Assembly: GCA_944324135.1 (NCBI GenBank)
Contig: CALUVE010000018.1
Span: forward strand, 1-42,702
Length of the DNA: 42,702 nt
Source: Candidatus Gastranaerophilales bacterium
GTDB lineage: Bacteria > Cyanobacteriota > Vampirovibrionia > Gastranaerophilales > Gastranaerophilaceae
Direction of reading: 5' to 3'
Shown: piece after piece, positions 22,429 through 32,573 of the stretch
Position numbering within the stretch: position 1 is the stretch's first letter
Layout: each line of letters opens with the position of its first letter
The notes under the pieces: model-generated
What the model was told of the DNA's origin: nothing
What the model saw: the letters and a program-made list of their open reading frames with translations, nothing else
Databases searched by the model: none
Position numbers and translations under genes: made by a program

Positions 22429-25341
22429 ATGGTTTTTTATGCTGATTTACATATCCATTCAAAGTATTCGCGTGCGACAAGCAAGAGCTGTAATCTGGAG
22501 GAGCTTGCTCTCTGGGCGCAGAAGAAAGGTTTGAGCGTAATTTCAACAGGTGATTTTACACATCCTGCGTGGTTTAAGGAAATACAAGAAAAACTTATAC
22601 CAGCAGGTAACGGTGTTTTCAGGCTTAAACCGGAGATTGAAAAATCGGTTTTGCAATCAGGCGGAAACCCTGTATATTTTCTTCTCTCTGTTGAAATCTC
22701 TACGATTTACAAAAAAGGTGACAAAACAAGAAAAGTACATCACGTTTGTTTTGTGCCGGATATGGAAGCTGCCGGAAATTTCAGGAACAAACTCGGTGCT
22801 ATAGGAAACATTAATTCAGACGGGCGTCCTATTCTTGGGCTTGATTCAAGGAATCTTCTGGAGACCGTGCTGGAATCAGGCGAGGGTTCTTATATAATTC
22901 CGGCACACATCTGGACTCCGTGGTTTTCGGTTCTGGGGTCAAAGTCGGGGTTTGATTCTATAGAAGAATGCTATGGCGATCTTGCGGATAATATTTTTGC
23001 TGTTGAAACAGGGCTTTCATCTGACCCTGAAATGAACTGGAAAGTTTCAAAACTCGACAGATTCAGGCTTGTTTCAAACTCTGATGCGCACTCCCCGTCG
23101 AAGTTAGCGCGGGAAGCTACAGTTTTTGATACCAACCCTGACTATTTCAGCATTATGAATGCGCTCAAAACCGGAGACGGTTACACCGGCACTGTGGAAT
23201 TCTTTCCGGAAGAGGGAAAATACCACGAGGACGGACACAGAAAATGTAATGTCTGCCTGACGCCTGAGGAAACAAAACAATTAGGCGGAATTTGCCCTGT
23301 TTGCGGCAAACCGCTCACCATAGGGGTTTCATACAGAGTTCACGAACTCTCTGACAGACCATTCAACTCGGATTTCAAACCGCAGACAGGCGGAAAAGTT
23401 TACAGCCTGGTTCCTCTGCAGGAAATTATCTCTGAAATCCTGCAGGTCGGAACCTCCAGCAAATCTGTCGTCACGGAATATGAAAGACTTATACATAAAC
23501 TTGGGTCGGAACTTTCTATTTTACAGGATGTTCCGGTGGATGAAATAACAAAAGAGTCAACACTACTCGGGGAAGCAATTTCCCGTCTCAGAGCCGGAAA
23601 AGTTATCAAACAAGCAGGTTATGACGGTGAATATGGTGTTATCAGATTGTTTGAGGACGGTGAATTAAACAAGAAAAAATCCGCAGTTAATCTTAAGCTT
23701 AATATTGACATTCCTAAGGTGAGAGAGAATAAGAGTACAAAGACCTGGAATATCCCTCAGGCTGTGCGGGAAATAGCCGCAGAAGAACAGAAAAAATCAG
23801 GCGGGCTTGATGAATATCAGCAGGCTGCAGTGGAAAATCTTAACAATCAAATTTTGATTATAGCAGGGCCCGGTTCAGGTAAAACAACCGTTTTGACGCG
23901 GCGAATTGCACATCTTATAAATGATGCCGTCGTCTCGCCGGAAAACTGTCTTGCGATTACTTTCACGCGCCGTGCCGCAGAAGAAATGAGAGAAAGACTC
24001 TCCCGTCTTGTTCCTGATAATTTTACTAAAATCAATATTCATACATTTCATTCATTGTGTTTTTCAATTCTCAGGGAAAATTTGGAAAAGGCGGGGTTTT
24101 CCGGTGGCTTTTCAGTAATCAGCGAACAGGAAAAATCACTTTATAAAGATGGAGAACTTCCTGAAAATGCTCTGACTTTTGACGATTTAATCACTTTTAC
24201 AGTCAAATTGTTTGAGGAGTATCCGGAGATTCTTACAGCTTATCAAAACCGTTATAAATACGTTTCAGTTGATGAGTATCAGGATATTGACACTTACCAG
24301 TACAAACTTATACGTTTGTTAGTCTCTGCAGATGGTAATATTTATGCAATCGGCGACCCTAATCAGGCTATATACGGATTTCGCGGCGGCAGTTCAAAAT
24401 TCTTTAACAACTTTAAAGAGGATTATAAAAATGTCGAAATAATTAATTTGAAAAACAACTACCGCTCCACTGAAAGTATCGTGAACGCTTCCAATCAAAT
24501 GATTGATTGTTACAACACTGTTTCACGGTATGTGAAAGGACATGAAAAAATTACTATCCACACAGCTCCGACAGATAAGTCTGAGGGGGAATTTGTCGTG
24601 AGTACAATAGAAAATCTTATCGGCGGACATAGCTTTTTCTCAATAGATTCAGCACGTTCCGAGGGGCAGGAGGAGGATTATTCATTCTCTGATTTTGCGA
24701 TTCTTTATAGAACTTCTTCCCAGCTTAAGACATTGATTGAGGCTCTTAATCGCTCAGGTATGCCGTATGTCAAGTTTTCTGATGATTTGCTGTGTGATAA
24801 AAAAGAAATCCGCGATTTGATTAAGAATCTAAAAGAGGACATTCCTGTTTATGAACAGCTGGACAGTCTACCTGAAAGTATCAGAGGCGGGCTGGAAGAT
24901 TATATCCTGAAATATTTGAAAAAACTTTCAGAAAAATATCCGCACAAATCGGATTTTATCCATGAAGTTTCGCTGATAAAAGAATCAGATACGCTTGATA
25001 AGCGTGCCGACAGAATTTCTTTGATGACGCTGCATTCTTCAAAAGGTCTGGAATTCAGATGTGTATTTATTACAGGACTGGAGGACGGAATTCTTCCTTT
25101 TTATCGTGCAGAAACCCCAGAGGAAATCGAAGAAGAACGCAGACTTTTGTATGTCGGGATGACGCGTGCAAAACAAAGATTATTTTTAAGCCGTGCCGAA
25201 AAACGTTTTGTATACGGTGAGCTTAAACATCCTCTTATTTCTCCGTTTTTGAAAAAGATAGAAGAAGACCTGCTGAAACTTTCCAAATTTGAAAAACAAT
25301 ATCAGGAAAAAGAACACTCCGGTCAATTGTCTCTATTTTAG
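22429..25341 (+). CDS. EndoQ-like PHP nuclease fused to UvrD-type helicase, C-terminal clamp motif
   Basis: 970 residues. Part 1 (1 to about 410): a PHP metal site (H8, H10, H45, E89, H105, H160, E193, D219, H221) and a zinc finger C273-x2-C276...C289-x2-C292. This is the layout of endonuclease Q, which nicks DNA 5' of deaminated bases. Part 2 (about 458-930): a superfamily 1 helicase with Q motif DEYQQAA, Walker A GPGSGKTT (480-487), FTRRAAEEM, DEYQD (615-619), GDPNQAIYGFRGG, LKNNYRS, TLHSSKGLEF and YVGMTRAK. At about 510 residues it is short for UvrD and lacks much of the 1B/2B insertions. The last five residues, QLSLF, match the bacterial sliding-clamp-binding consensus. GAGGAG precedes the ATG by eight bases. 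The combined protein could find, nick, unwind and hand over damaged DNA at replication forks. Confidence 0.92.
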   Translation: MVFYADLHIHSKYSRATSKSCNLEELALWAQKKGLSVISTGDFTHPAWFKEIQEKLIPAGNGVFRLKPEIEKSVLQSGGNPVYFLLSVEISTIYKKGDKTRKVHHVCFVPDMEAAGNFRNKLGAIGNINSDGRPILGLDSRNLLETVLESGEGSYIIPAHIWTPWFSVLGSKSGFDSIEECYGDLADNIFAVETGLSSDPEMNWKVSKLDRFRLVSNSDAHSPSKLAREATVFDTNPDYFSIMNALKTGDGYTGTVEFFPEEGKYHEDGHRKCNVCLTPEETKQLGGICPVCGKPLTIGVSYRVHELSDRPFNSDFKPQTGGKVYSLVPLQEIISEILQVGTSSKSVVTEYERLIHKLGSELSILQDVPVDEITKESTLLGEAISRLRAGKVIKQAGYDGEYGVIRLFEDGELNKKKSAVNLKLNIDIPKVRENKSTKTWNIPQAVREIAAEEQKKSGGLDEYQQAAVENLNNQILIIAGPGSGKTTVLTRRIAHLINDAVVSPENCLAITFTRRAAEEMRERLSRLVPDNFTKINIHTFHSLCFSILRENLEKAGFSGGFSVISEQEKSLYKDGELPENALTFDDLITFTVKLFEEYPEILTAYQNRYKYVSVDEYQDIDTYQYKLIRLLVSADGNIYAIGDPNQAIYGFRGGSSKFFNNFKEDYKNVEIINLKNNYRSTESIVNASNQMIDCYNTVSRYVKGHEKITIHTAPTDKSEGEFVVSTIENLIGGHSFFSIDSARSEGQEEDYSFSDFAILYRTSSQLKTLIEALNRSGMPYVKFSDDLLCDKKEIRDLIKNLKEDIPVYEQLDSLPESIRGGLEDYILKYLKKLSEKYPHKSDFIHEVSLIKESDTLDKRADRISLMTLHSSKGLEFRCVFITGLEDGILPFYRAETPEEIEEERRLLYVGMTRAKQRLFLSRAEKRFVYGELKHPLISPFLKKIEEDLLKLSKFEKQYQEKEHSGQLSLF

Positions 25342-25410
25342 CCGAAACCCTTAATAACTCCGGCTTTAGGCGAGTCATCTATATGTTGGATGACATCCCT
25401 GTTTAAATTT

Positions 25411-25439
25411 TTTACGATAACAGTAGAAAATTGTATACT
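25411..25439 (+). promoter_or_regulatory. Promoter of the RND efflux operon
   Basis: TTTACG (25411-25416), 17-base spacer, TATACT (25434-25439). It predicts a start near 25446 and a 30-base leader including GGAGAG before ATG 25476. No regulator gene is adjacent. Confidence 0.55.
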
Positions 25440-25475
25440 TATGCGGCTAAAAATTAAAAAAAATTGGAGAGAAGT

Positions 25476-26621
25476 ATGAAGTTCAGCTTATCAAGAAAAC
25501 AATGGGGCATACTGATATTACTGGTAATAATTGTTCCTATTATTTATAACAAAACCTCAGGGTTCATTGCAGGTATGATTCAGCAGCAATTGATGCGTCT
25601 GCCAAAAGAAGTTGAGGTTGACTATCCTCATATGGAGGATGTGAATGTTTCAGCGGAAGCCACAGGACGAGTAGAGGCAAAATATTCTGTTGACCTTGTT
25701 GCTCGTGTTCCCGGATTTTTGTTGAAAAAGTATTTTAAAGAAGGGGATACAGTTAAAAAAGGTCAGCTGTTATTTCAGATTGACCCGAGAGAATACCAGA
25801 TAGAAGTTAACAACTCTGCCGCAAATGTTAATCAGTACAGTGCATTGCTGAAAAACGCCCAGCAGGAGCTCAACAGAGCCAACGCTCTTATAAAAGAAGA
25901 TTTGATAAGCCGTTCTGATGTTGACCAGAGCCTTGCTTTGCGAAACCAGAATAAAGCGCTCCTTGATGCTGCAAAACAGCAGCTTGAACTTGCAAAAGTC
26001 AACCTCAGTTATACCTCTATCAAATCTCCGATAGACGGCAGGATAGGTAAAGTTAATATTACAGAAGGCAACTATGTTACTCCGACATCAGGTTCTTTAG
26101 TAAATATCTCAAGTACCGACCCTGTTTATGTAACATTCAGCCTTAAGGATAACGATTTTGTGAACCTTTTGCGCTCCAGCGACCGCCTGAAAGATGTTGA
26201 AGTAAAAGTTCAGTTTGATGACGGCGACTGGTATCCTTATACCGGTAAAATCAACTTTGTTGATAATAAAGTTGACAAAGATTCCGGTACAATAACCTCC
26301 CGCGCCACTTTTGAAAACCCAAAGGGCTGGCTTGTTCCGGGAACTTATATGAAAGTTAAATTAACAGCTCCGAAAGTTATTCAATATATGACAGTTCCGC
26401 AATCCTGCACAAAAGGCGACCCGATGAGCGGATACTATGTATGGACTGTTCAGGATAATAAAGCCGTCAGAAAAAATATAAAAGTTTCTGATGATATTAA
26501 TAATAACTGGGTAGTTGACAGCGGGCTTGAACTCACTGATGTTGTCGTTGTATCAGGTATTCAGAATATCAATACCGAGGGGCAAAAACTCAAAATTATA
26601 GATAAATCCGACAAAAAATAA
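25476..26621 (+). CDS. RND efflux periplasmic adaptor (membrane fusion protein)
   Basis: 381 residues from ATG 25476 (GGAG upstream; a TTG four codons earlier is less likely). One N-terminal membrane anchor (about 8-26), then a lipoyl/biotinyl half (YFKEGDTVKKGQLLFQIDPREY), a coiled-coil hairpin (NNSAANVNQYSALLKNAQQELNRA... region) and the second lipoyl half with IKSPIDGRIGKV, a beta-barrel, and a membrane-proximal domain. This is the AcrA/HlyD architecture that links the inner-membrane pump to the outer-membrane channel. First gene of a three-gene operon, 18 bases before the pump. Confidence 0.95.
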   Translation: MKFSLSRKQWGILILLVIIVPIIYNKTSGFIAGMIQQQLMRLPKEVEVDYPHMEDVNVSAEATGRVEAKYSVDLVARVPGFLLKKYFKEGDTVKKGQLLFQIDPREYQIEVNNSAANVNQYSALLKNAQQELNRANALIKEDLISRSDVDQSLALRNQNKALLDAAKQQLELAKVNLSYTSIKSPIDGRIGKVNITEGNYVTPTSGSLVNISSTDPVYVTFSLKDNDFVNLLRSSDRLKDVEVKVQFDDGDWYPYTGKINFVDNKVDKDSGTITSRATFENPKGWLVPGTYMKVKLTAPKVIQYMTVPQSCTKGDPMSGYYVWTVQDNKAVRKNIKVSDDINNNWVVDSGLELTDVVVVSGIQNINTEGQKLKIIDKSDKK

Positions 26622-26639
26622 CGAGCAGGAATTTTAAGT

Positions 26640-29600
26640 ATGAAAAAAATATTTGACAGGGAAAAATTGTATTTCTTCATAAGAAAACCAAGATTTGCAC
26701 TTGTAATTTCAATCTGTATAGTGATTCTGGGGCTCATATCTCTTATGAGTCTTAAACAGGAAAGCTATCCTGATGTTACCCCGCCGCAGGTCAGGGTTTC
26801 TGCTTCTTATCAGGGCGCGAGCGCGGAGGTTATTGAATCTTCCGTGGCAACTGTGCTGGAAAATAAGCTCAACGGTGTTGAAAATATGACCTATATGACC
26901 TCAACATCCTATGACGGAAGTTATACATTGACATTGTATTTTAAAGTCGGCACCGATAAAAATATTAACCTGATGAATGTTCAGAACCTTATTCAGAGAG
27001 TTCAATCCCAATTGCCGGAAGAAGTTCAAAGAACAGGTGTTACGGCAATCAGCCGTTCTTCAGGTTCAGGGGCCGTTATCCTGACGTTATATCCTGAATC
27101 CGGTGACTGGACTCAGCTGGATTTGACAAACTACGGTTCTATATATATTAAAGACGAACTCAAACGTGTTGAGGGCGTTGCTGATGTAATGGTATTCGGC
27201 GGCGGAAACTATTCAATGAGAATCTGGCTCGACCCGCAGAAAATGGCAGGTTTGAATATTTCTACAAGTGAAGTCAAAAACGCAATTACAAGCCAAAATA
27301 CGCAGGTCGCCGCAGGTGCACTCGGGCAGCTTCCGACAGATGAAGAAAGAGCTCTCCAGCTTACTCTCAAAACTCCGGGGAGGCTTTCTGATGTAGAAGA
27401 ATTTGAAAATATAATTATCCGTTCTAATTCCGATGGCTCAAATGTCAGAATTAAAGATATAGCACGCGTTGAACTCGGGGCTGAATCTTATTCCAACCTC
27501 GGTCTTGTAAACGGCAAACCGTCTGCGGTTGTTGTTATTTCTCAGCTGCCTGATGCAAACGTTATTAATATGTCAAAAGCTATTAAGGCTAAAGTGGATG
27601 AATTAAATGCAAGACTCACAAACGGAATAAAAATTCTCTATGTAAAAGATGATGCGGATTTTATCCACGAATCTATGAAAGAAGTTGAATTTACTATCCT
27701 TTTGACAGCTTTGATTGTTGTAATAATTATCTTCCTGTTCCTTGGAGACGGAATGGCGACACTCGTACCTTGCGTTACGATTCCGGTGTCGCTTGTGGGT
27801 ACGTTCTTTGTCTTAAAGGCACTGGATATGTCAATAAATCTGTTATCGTTGTTTGCACTTGTACTTGCGGTAGCAGTTGTAGTTGACGATGCCATAGTTG
27901 TTATTGAAAACGTTAAACGACACATTGACGAGGGCAAGTCTGCCATTATGGCAACCCAGTTAACAATGGAGGAAGTTGGGTTTGCACTTGTTGCAATGGC
28001 GCTTGTGTTGATGGCGGTATTTGTTCCGATTACCTTTATGGGCGGTATGACAGGGGTTATGTATAAACAGTTTGCGGTATGTATTGCCGTTTCTATTGCT
28101 TTGTCTGCTGTTTGCGCACTGACACTCTCTCCTGCGATGTGTTCGCATTTCCTCGGACAGAAAAAGAAACCGCACGGCGAATATAAATTCCGTTTCCTTG
28201 AAGTTTTAGATCATATTAAAGAAAGAATAGGGCAGAGAACTGCTGTTTGCGTAGTCAAATTTAATGAAATGTTTTCTAAAATAGAAGATTTCTATATGGA
28301 ATACGTAAAGAAATTCGTATATGATAAAAAACTTGTTGCAATTACTTATGCAATAGTTATTGTGCTTACACTGATTTCATTCAAAACAATTCCGACAGGT
28401 TTTATTCCTGATGAAGACCAGGGAGTACTGCTTGCGACAATAACTCTTCCTGACGGCGCTTCTCTCCAGAGAACTGAAGAAGTTTCCAGAAAATTTATCG
28501 ACCAGATTAAAGATATAGACGGAATTAACAAAGAAAAATTGACAGTATTCGGGGGCGACGGTGCTGTTAACCAGTCAACCGTAATCATTCAGCTGTATGA
28601 ACATAAAGACAGAAAAATCGGACCTGCCCAGTGGATTATAAGAAAATTCAAAGGTCAGGCAACGGATTTATCTCACGTCGCAGTATTGAATAAAGTCAGA
28701 GCAATCGCTGCAAATACAAAAGAAGCCTCCATAATGGCATTTTCACCTCCGGCAATTACCGGTATGAGTATGATGGGCGGTTTTGAGTTCCAGATGCTCT
28801 CACAGGGAGAATACACCTCTCAAGATATGGAAAAATGGGCAAATACGCTTATTGCAGCAGCTAACCAGGATCCGTCATTGTCAAACGTTAATACATCTTT
28901 CCAGGCAAACGTTCCTCAGTATATTATTGACATTGATTTTGAAAAAGCACTTGCTCAAAATATTGACCTGCAGGAACTGTATTCAACACTTTCCTCAATG
29001 CTCGGTACTTATTACGTAAACGATTTTAACAAATATGACCGTGTATTCAAAGTTCAAATGCAGGCAGAAAGCGATTTTCGTAACAAAGCCACAGACCTTT
29101 CCGGAATATATGTTAAAAACAAAAACGGTGTAATGGTGCCGATATTATCGGTTGTCAAATTGAAACAAACAGTTGGTACTGCCGCGATTTCAAGATATAA
29201 CCAGTATAAATCCGTACAAATTCAAGGTCAGCAGGGCGCAGGCAAAAGTTCTGGCGATGCTATGAACGCTATGGAAGCTCTTGCGAAAAAAGTTCTTCCT
29301 GCGGATATGACTTTTGACTGGTCAGGTACTTCCGCTCAGGAAAGAGAAGCCTCAGGACAAACTACTATGATTATCAGTATGGCATTGATATTTGTATATT
29401 TATTCCTTGTTGCACTATATGAAAGTTATACAATCCCTATTGCCGTATTGTTGATTTCTCCTGTAGCAGCGCTCGGGGCATTGATATTCCAGATGATGAT
29501 TAACCAGTCATTTGATATCTATTCACAGGTCGGTATGATTACACTCATCGGGCTTGCTGCAAAACAATCCATCCTGATTGTCGAGTTTGCTAAAGAAGAA

Positions 29601-29900
29601 CACGAAAAATACGGACTTGCTGTCAAAGATGCAGCCATAAAAGCGGCAAAACTGAGATTCAGAGCGATTATGATGACAGAGCTTGCATTTATTATCGGTG
29701 TTATGCCGATGCTGTTTGCACAGGGAGCCGGCGCAAATTCAAGAATTTCAGTCGGGTCAACAGTATTTGGCGGTATGATAGCTGCTTGTACACTCGGTGC
29801 GGTATTAACACCTGCTTTCTACGTAATAGTTCAGGAATTTGTTGATATGTTTCCTAAAAAAGAAATAACTGATGAAGAGTTGGAGATTACTGAAAAATGA
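26640..29900 (+). CDS. RND family multidrug/hydrophobe efflux pump (HAE1, AcrB-like)
   Basis: 1086 residues, normal size for HAE1 pumps. Twelve membrane spans with two large periplasmic loops. The proton relay is intact: D416-D417 in [13 protein letters not shown] (AcrB D407/D408) and K975 in [12 protein letters not shown] (AcrB K940). The periplasmic loop and the [18 protein letters not shown] start match the family. It should expel lipophilic compounds such as bile salts or antibiotics from the periplasm using the proton gradient, which fits a gut organism. AGGA precedes the ATG. Stop overlaps the next start by four bases (ATGA). Confidence 0.96.
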   Translation: MKKIFDREKLYFFIRKPRFALVISICIVILGLISLMSLKQESYPDVTPPQVRVSASYQGASAEVIESSVATVLENKLNGVENMTYMTSTSYDGSYTLTLYFKVGTDKNINLMNVQNLIQRVQSQLPEEVQRTGVTAISRSSGSGAVILTLYPESGDWTQLDLTNYGSIYIKDELKRVEGVADVMVFGGGNYSMRIWLDPQKMAGLNISTSEVKNAITSQNTQVAAGALGQLPTDEERALQLTLKTPGRLSDVEEFENIIIRSNSDGSNVRIKDIARVELGAESYSNLGLVNGKPSAVVVISQLPDANVINMSKAIKAKVDELNARLTNGIKILYVKDDADFIHESMKEVEFTILLTALIVVIIIFLFLGDGMATLVPCVTIPVSLVGTFFVLKALDMSINLLSLFALVLAVAVVVDDAIVVIENVKRHIDEGKSAIMATQLTMEEVGFALVAMALVLMAVFVPITFMGGMTGVMYKQFAVCIAVSIALSAVCALTLSPAMCSHFLGQKKKPHGEYKFRFLEVLDHIKERIGQRTAVCVVKFNEMFSKIEDFYMEYVKKFVYDKKLVAITYAIVIVLTLISFKTIPTGFIPDEDQGVLLATITLPDGASLQRTEEVSRKFIDQIKDIDGINKEKLTVFGGDGAVNQSTVIIQLYEHKDRKIGPAQWIIRKFKGQATDLSHVAVLNKVRAIAANTKEASIMAFSPPAITGMSMMGGFEFQMLSQGEYTSQDMEKWANTLIAAANQDPSLSNVNTSFQANVPQYIIDIDFEKALAQNIDLQELYSTLSSMLGTYYVNDFNKYDRVFKVQMQAESDFRNKATDLSGIYVKNKNGVMVPILSVVKLKQTVGTAAISRYNQYKSVQIQGQQGAGKSSGDAMNAMEALAKKVLPADMTFDWSGTSAQEREASGQTTMIISMALIFVYLFLVALYESYTIPIAVLLISPVAALGALIFQMMINQSFDIYSQVGMITLIGLAAKQSILIVEFAKEEHEKYGLAVKDAAIKAAKLRFRAIMMTELAFIIGVMPMLFAQGAGANSRISVGSTVFGGMIAACTLGAVLTPAFYVIVQEFVDMFPKKEITDEELEITEK

Positions 29901-31423
29901 AGAAGGTTCTAAACTTATTTATAATATGTTCGGTTCTTGCGGTTGGTTCCGCAGCTGTCAATGCAGTGGAAGAAGTTCCGCCCTCTCAGGTCGATATCGC
30001 TAAAAAACCTGAAGAAGTTCATATTGTAAAACCGGAAAAAGAAAAAAAGGTTAACAAGAGAGAAGAACGCAAAAAGAACGCTGAAAATGCCAAAACAAAA
30101 AAGGAAACTTCTAAAGAAGCAGAAGGAATGTATGAAACGAAGTTCCCGGCAATTAACAGCCAGATAGAATACACTGATATGAACGGCGAAGTTACTCTGT
30201 CTGACTGTATCAAGCTTGCCATTACTCACCACCCTACAATTATGTCAGCCATCAGTAATGCTGAAATCTATAAATCCAGAATAGGGCAGGCATGGTCTAA
30301 TTACTTTCCGACAATCAGCGCCGGCGCAAGCTATTCAAGAAACGATATGCTGATGTCTAATATGCCTTCCGGCATGTCCAGAATGATGGTTCAAAAATAT
30401 AATATGTTTTACGTTCCGACCATATCTGCAAATATGCTTCTGTTCGACTTCGGCAAAACAAAAGCCATAGCGGATTCAGCAAAAAGAAGTTACGAAGCAT
30501 CAAGATATGACGCGGAAACAAGCATTGAAAGTGTCATCTATAACGTAAAAGTTGCTTATTACAACCTCGTGTTTGCCAAAATTCAGCAGACTGTCTACGA
30601 AGATACAGTAAAAGATTTTGAACTCCAGCTCAAACAGGCAAGCGCTCATTATCAGATTGGTAAAAAGGCGAAAATAGATGTCACTACTGCGGAATATAAC
30701 CTCGGCAACGCAAAGGTTAACCTTATCAAAGCAAAAAATACCATGGAGCTTGCCGCTGCAGAACTTGCAAATGCTGTAGGTATTCCGGAGCTTGAAAATG
30801 TAATATTAAAGGACAAATTGAATACGAAAGCTTATGATGTCAATTTTGAAGATCTTTTGAAAACAGCTGAAGAAGCCCGTCCGGCACTTCTTGCCGCTAA
30901 AAAATTAATGGATGCGGCAGAATTGAATGTCAGAAGTGCCAAAAGAGCATTTACTCCGGATTTGAGTGCTTTCGGCTCTTACAACTACGGCGGACGCCAG
31001 ATAGACAGCGACTACGGGTATCAATTCGGAGTTCAACTGAACTACAACGCATTCAATGTAATGCTTTTGAAAAAACAGGTTGACGAAGCTACTGCAACTT
31101 ACAAAAAATACGTAGCTGATTACGAACAGCAAAAACAAAACGTATATCTGGAAGTTAAAAGTGCTTACATAAGCCTTATGAACTCACACGACAGTCTTGA
31201 CGTTGCAAAACTCGCGCTCCAACAGGCAAAAGAGCGTCAATATCAGGCGTTTAGAAGATATCAGGTAGGACTCGGTGATGCGATTGAGTTTAAAGATGCT
31301 GAAAACTCTTATCTCAACGCACAGCTCGATTATTATTCAAACCTCCTGACCTACAACGTGAATGCTGCCGAGCTTGAAAGAGTAATCGGTGCTCCGATAG
31401 AAGAATCTGATGTTGAATTGTAG
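29897..31423 (+). CDS. TolC-family outer membrane efflux channel
   Basis: 508 residues with a Sec signal peptide ([23 protein letters not shown]). An unusual, highly charged Lys/Glu-rich stretch (about 30-80), longer than in most TolC proteins, comes before the channel domain. The channel itself has the two pseudo-repeats of the outer-membrane efflux family (for example [15 protein letters not shown] and the [16 protein letters not shown]...A repeats). It should form the trimeric exit duct for the pump encoded upstream. It completes the operon; its stop is eight bases from that of the convergent nuclease-like gene. Confidence 0.93.
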   Translation: MKKVLNLFIICSVLAVGSAAVNAVEEVPPSQVDIAKKPEEVHIVKPEKEKKVNKREERKKNAENAKTKKETSKEAEGMYETKFPAINSQIEYTDMNGEVTLSDCIKLAITHHPTIMSAISNAEIYKSRIGQAWSNYFPTISAGASYSRNDMLMSNMPSGMSRMMVQKYNMFYVPTISANMLLFDFGKTKAIADSAKRSYEASRYDAETSIESVIYNVKVAYYNLVFAKIQQTVYEDTVKDFELQLKQASAHYQIGKKAKIDVTTAEYNLGNAKVNLIKAKNTMELAAAELANAVGIPELENVILKDKLNTKAYDVNFEDLLKTAEEARPALLAAKKLMDAAELNVRSAKRAFTPDLSAFGSYNYGGRQIDSDYGYQFGVQLNYNAFNVMLLKKQVDEATATYKKYVADYEQQKQNVYLEVKSAYISLMNSHDSLDVAKLALQQAKERQYQAFRRYQVGLGDAIEFKDAENSYLNAQLDYYSNLLTYNVNAAELERVIGAPIEESDVEL

Positions 31424-31431
31424 TATAAAAT

Positions 31432-32490
31432 TTATTTAAGTGAATTCAAGTCCTTTTGGATTTTTTCGACAAGTTCTTTTACGGAGATGTTTTCCGGCAG
31501 GTTTTCTTTAGAATACAACATTGTGTACAATTGAAAATCCTGATTGTAGAATGTACCGTCTGCTTTTTTAGCACCTTTGAAGAAATCTTTAAAACGGCTT
31601 TCTTTTTGGAGCAATTCGGAATATTTTTTTCTGATATCAGAGCTTTTGCCCTCATCTGTTTCTTTAAAGACAAACGCGCAGTATCTGTATTCATAGCCGT
31701 GGACGGCTATTCCTATATCTTCGATTATTCTGTCTTCCGCCTCTTTCCAGAATTCAAACGTAAATCTTTCTCCCGGGTCTGCCCCGATTGAAATCCGCAC
31801 ATCATTTTCTATCTCAGTTCCTGATAGGATTTTTTTTGCGAAATTAGATAGCGACAGGTTAATAAAAGTTGTGTCGGAATTTATATCAGCCAATTTTTCG
31901 CTGTAGGTTGAATAAAATTTGAAAAAATCTCTGTAGCAGCTTTCGTCCTCCCATTTATACGCAGATTTCAGGCTCTCCAGAAGTTCAAGACATTCTGTGT
32001 AACCTTTGATATATGGATTATCAGTCTTTATTGATTGTAAACCTTTTAAAATTTGGCTGTAAGTCAGAGAATCCGTGTTTATATTGTAGTTTTTCCTGTA
32101 GTCGTAATCATCTTCTTTTTTCCATTTTTTGGTAATAAATGCAGGTTCGGGGTAAGAGATTCTGAGGATTTTTTGGGGAGATAAATTTTTTTCTGCCGTG
32201 TCAATCCACAATGACTCAAGCTGTTCTTTATTCAGTGCTGAATTGTATTTGTTGTCTATGATATACAGCCCGTCAGGGAATTTCAGGGACAGATTAAGCT
32301 CATTTTTGCGGAGAAGAATTTCAGGTTTTGGGGAATTTTCAAACTCGGAATCAAAAACGCGGGCAGTTTCTTCCCAGTGGTTGTCAAGCAGCCAGCCCCA
32401 GAAGTTCTGGTGAAAAAGTTCCTGCCCTGTCAGTGACAGTCTGAAAATAATATTTTTTGAAAGTTTGTCTAAAATCCCCGTAAAATCCAT
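31432..32490 (-). CDS. PD-(D/E)XK nuclease superfamily protein
   Basis: 352 residues. The N-terminal 95 residues resemble the PF14281-type family: an early Glu (GQELFHQNFWGWLL, E24), then KFPDGLYIIDNKYNSALNKEQLESLW with D73, D79-x-K81 and the later Gln. Here the third acidic residue is Asp rather than the usual Glu. Such standalone proteins are often near defence islands or restriction genes, but no partner is adjacent here, so function is unknown. AGGAGGGG gives a firm start. No membrane or signal segments. Confidence 0.75.
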   Translation of the reverse strand: MDFTGILDKLSKNIIFRLSLTGQELFHQNFWGWLLDNHWEETARVFDSEFENSPKPEILLRKNELNLSLKFPDGLYIIDNKYNSALNKEQLESLWIDTAEKNLSPQKILRISYPEPAFITKKWKKEDDYDYRKNYNINTDSLTYSQILKGLQSIKTDNPYIKGYTECLELLESLKSAYKWEDESCYRDFFKFYSTYSEKLADINSDTTFINLSLSNFAKKILSGTEIENDVRISIGADPGERFTFEFWKEAEDRIIEDIGIAVHGYEYRYCAFVFKETDEGKSSDIRKKYSELLQKESRFKDFFKGAKKADGTFYNQDFQLYTMLYSKENLPENISVKELVEKIQKDLNSLK

Positions 32491-32573
32491 ATTATCCCCT
32501 CCTTGATTTTCAATTATCTCATAAGTACTTCAAAAATAAAAATTTTTATTATATCTTTAAATTAGAGGGAAAA

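Noticed and set aside
25342-25375. Terminator after the EndoQ-helicase gene (AGCCG...CGGCT)
   Set aside because: Only five pairs with a long loop and no T-run; too weak to call.
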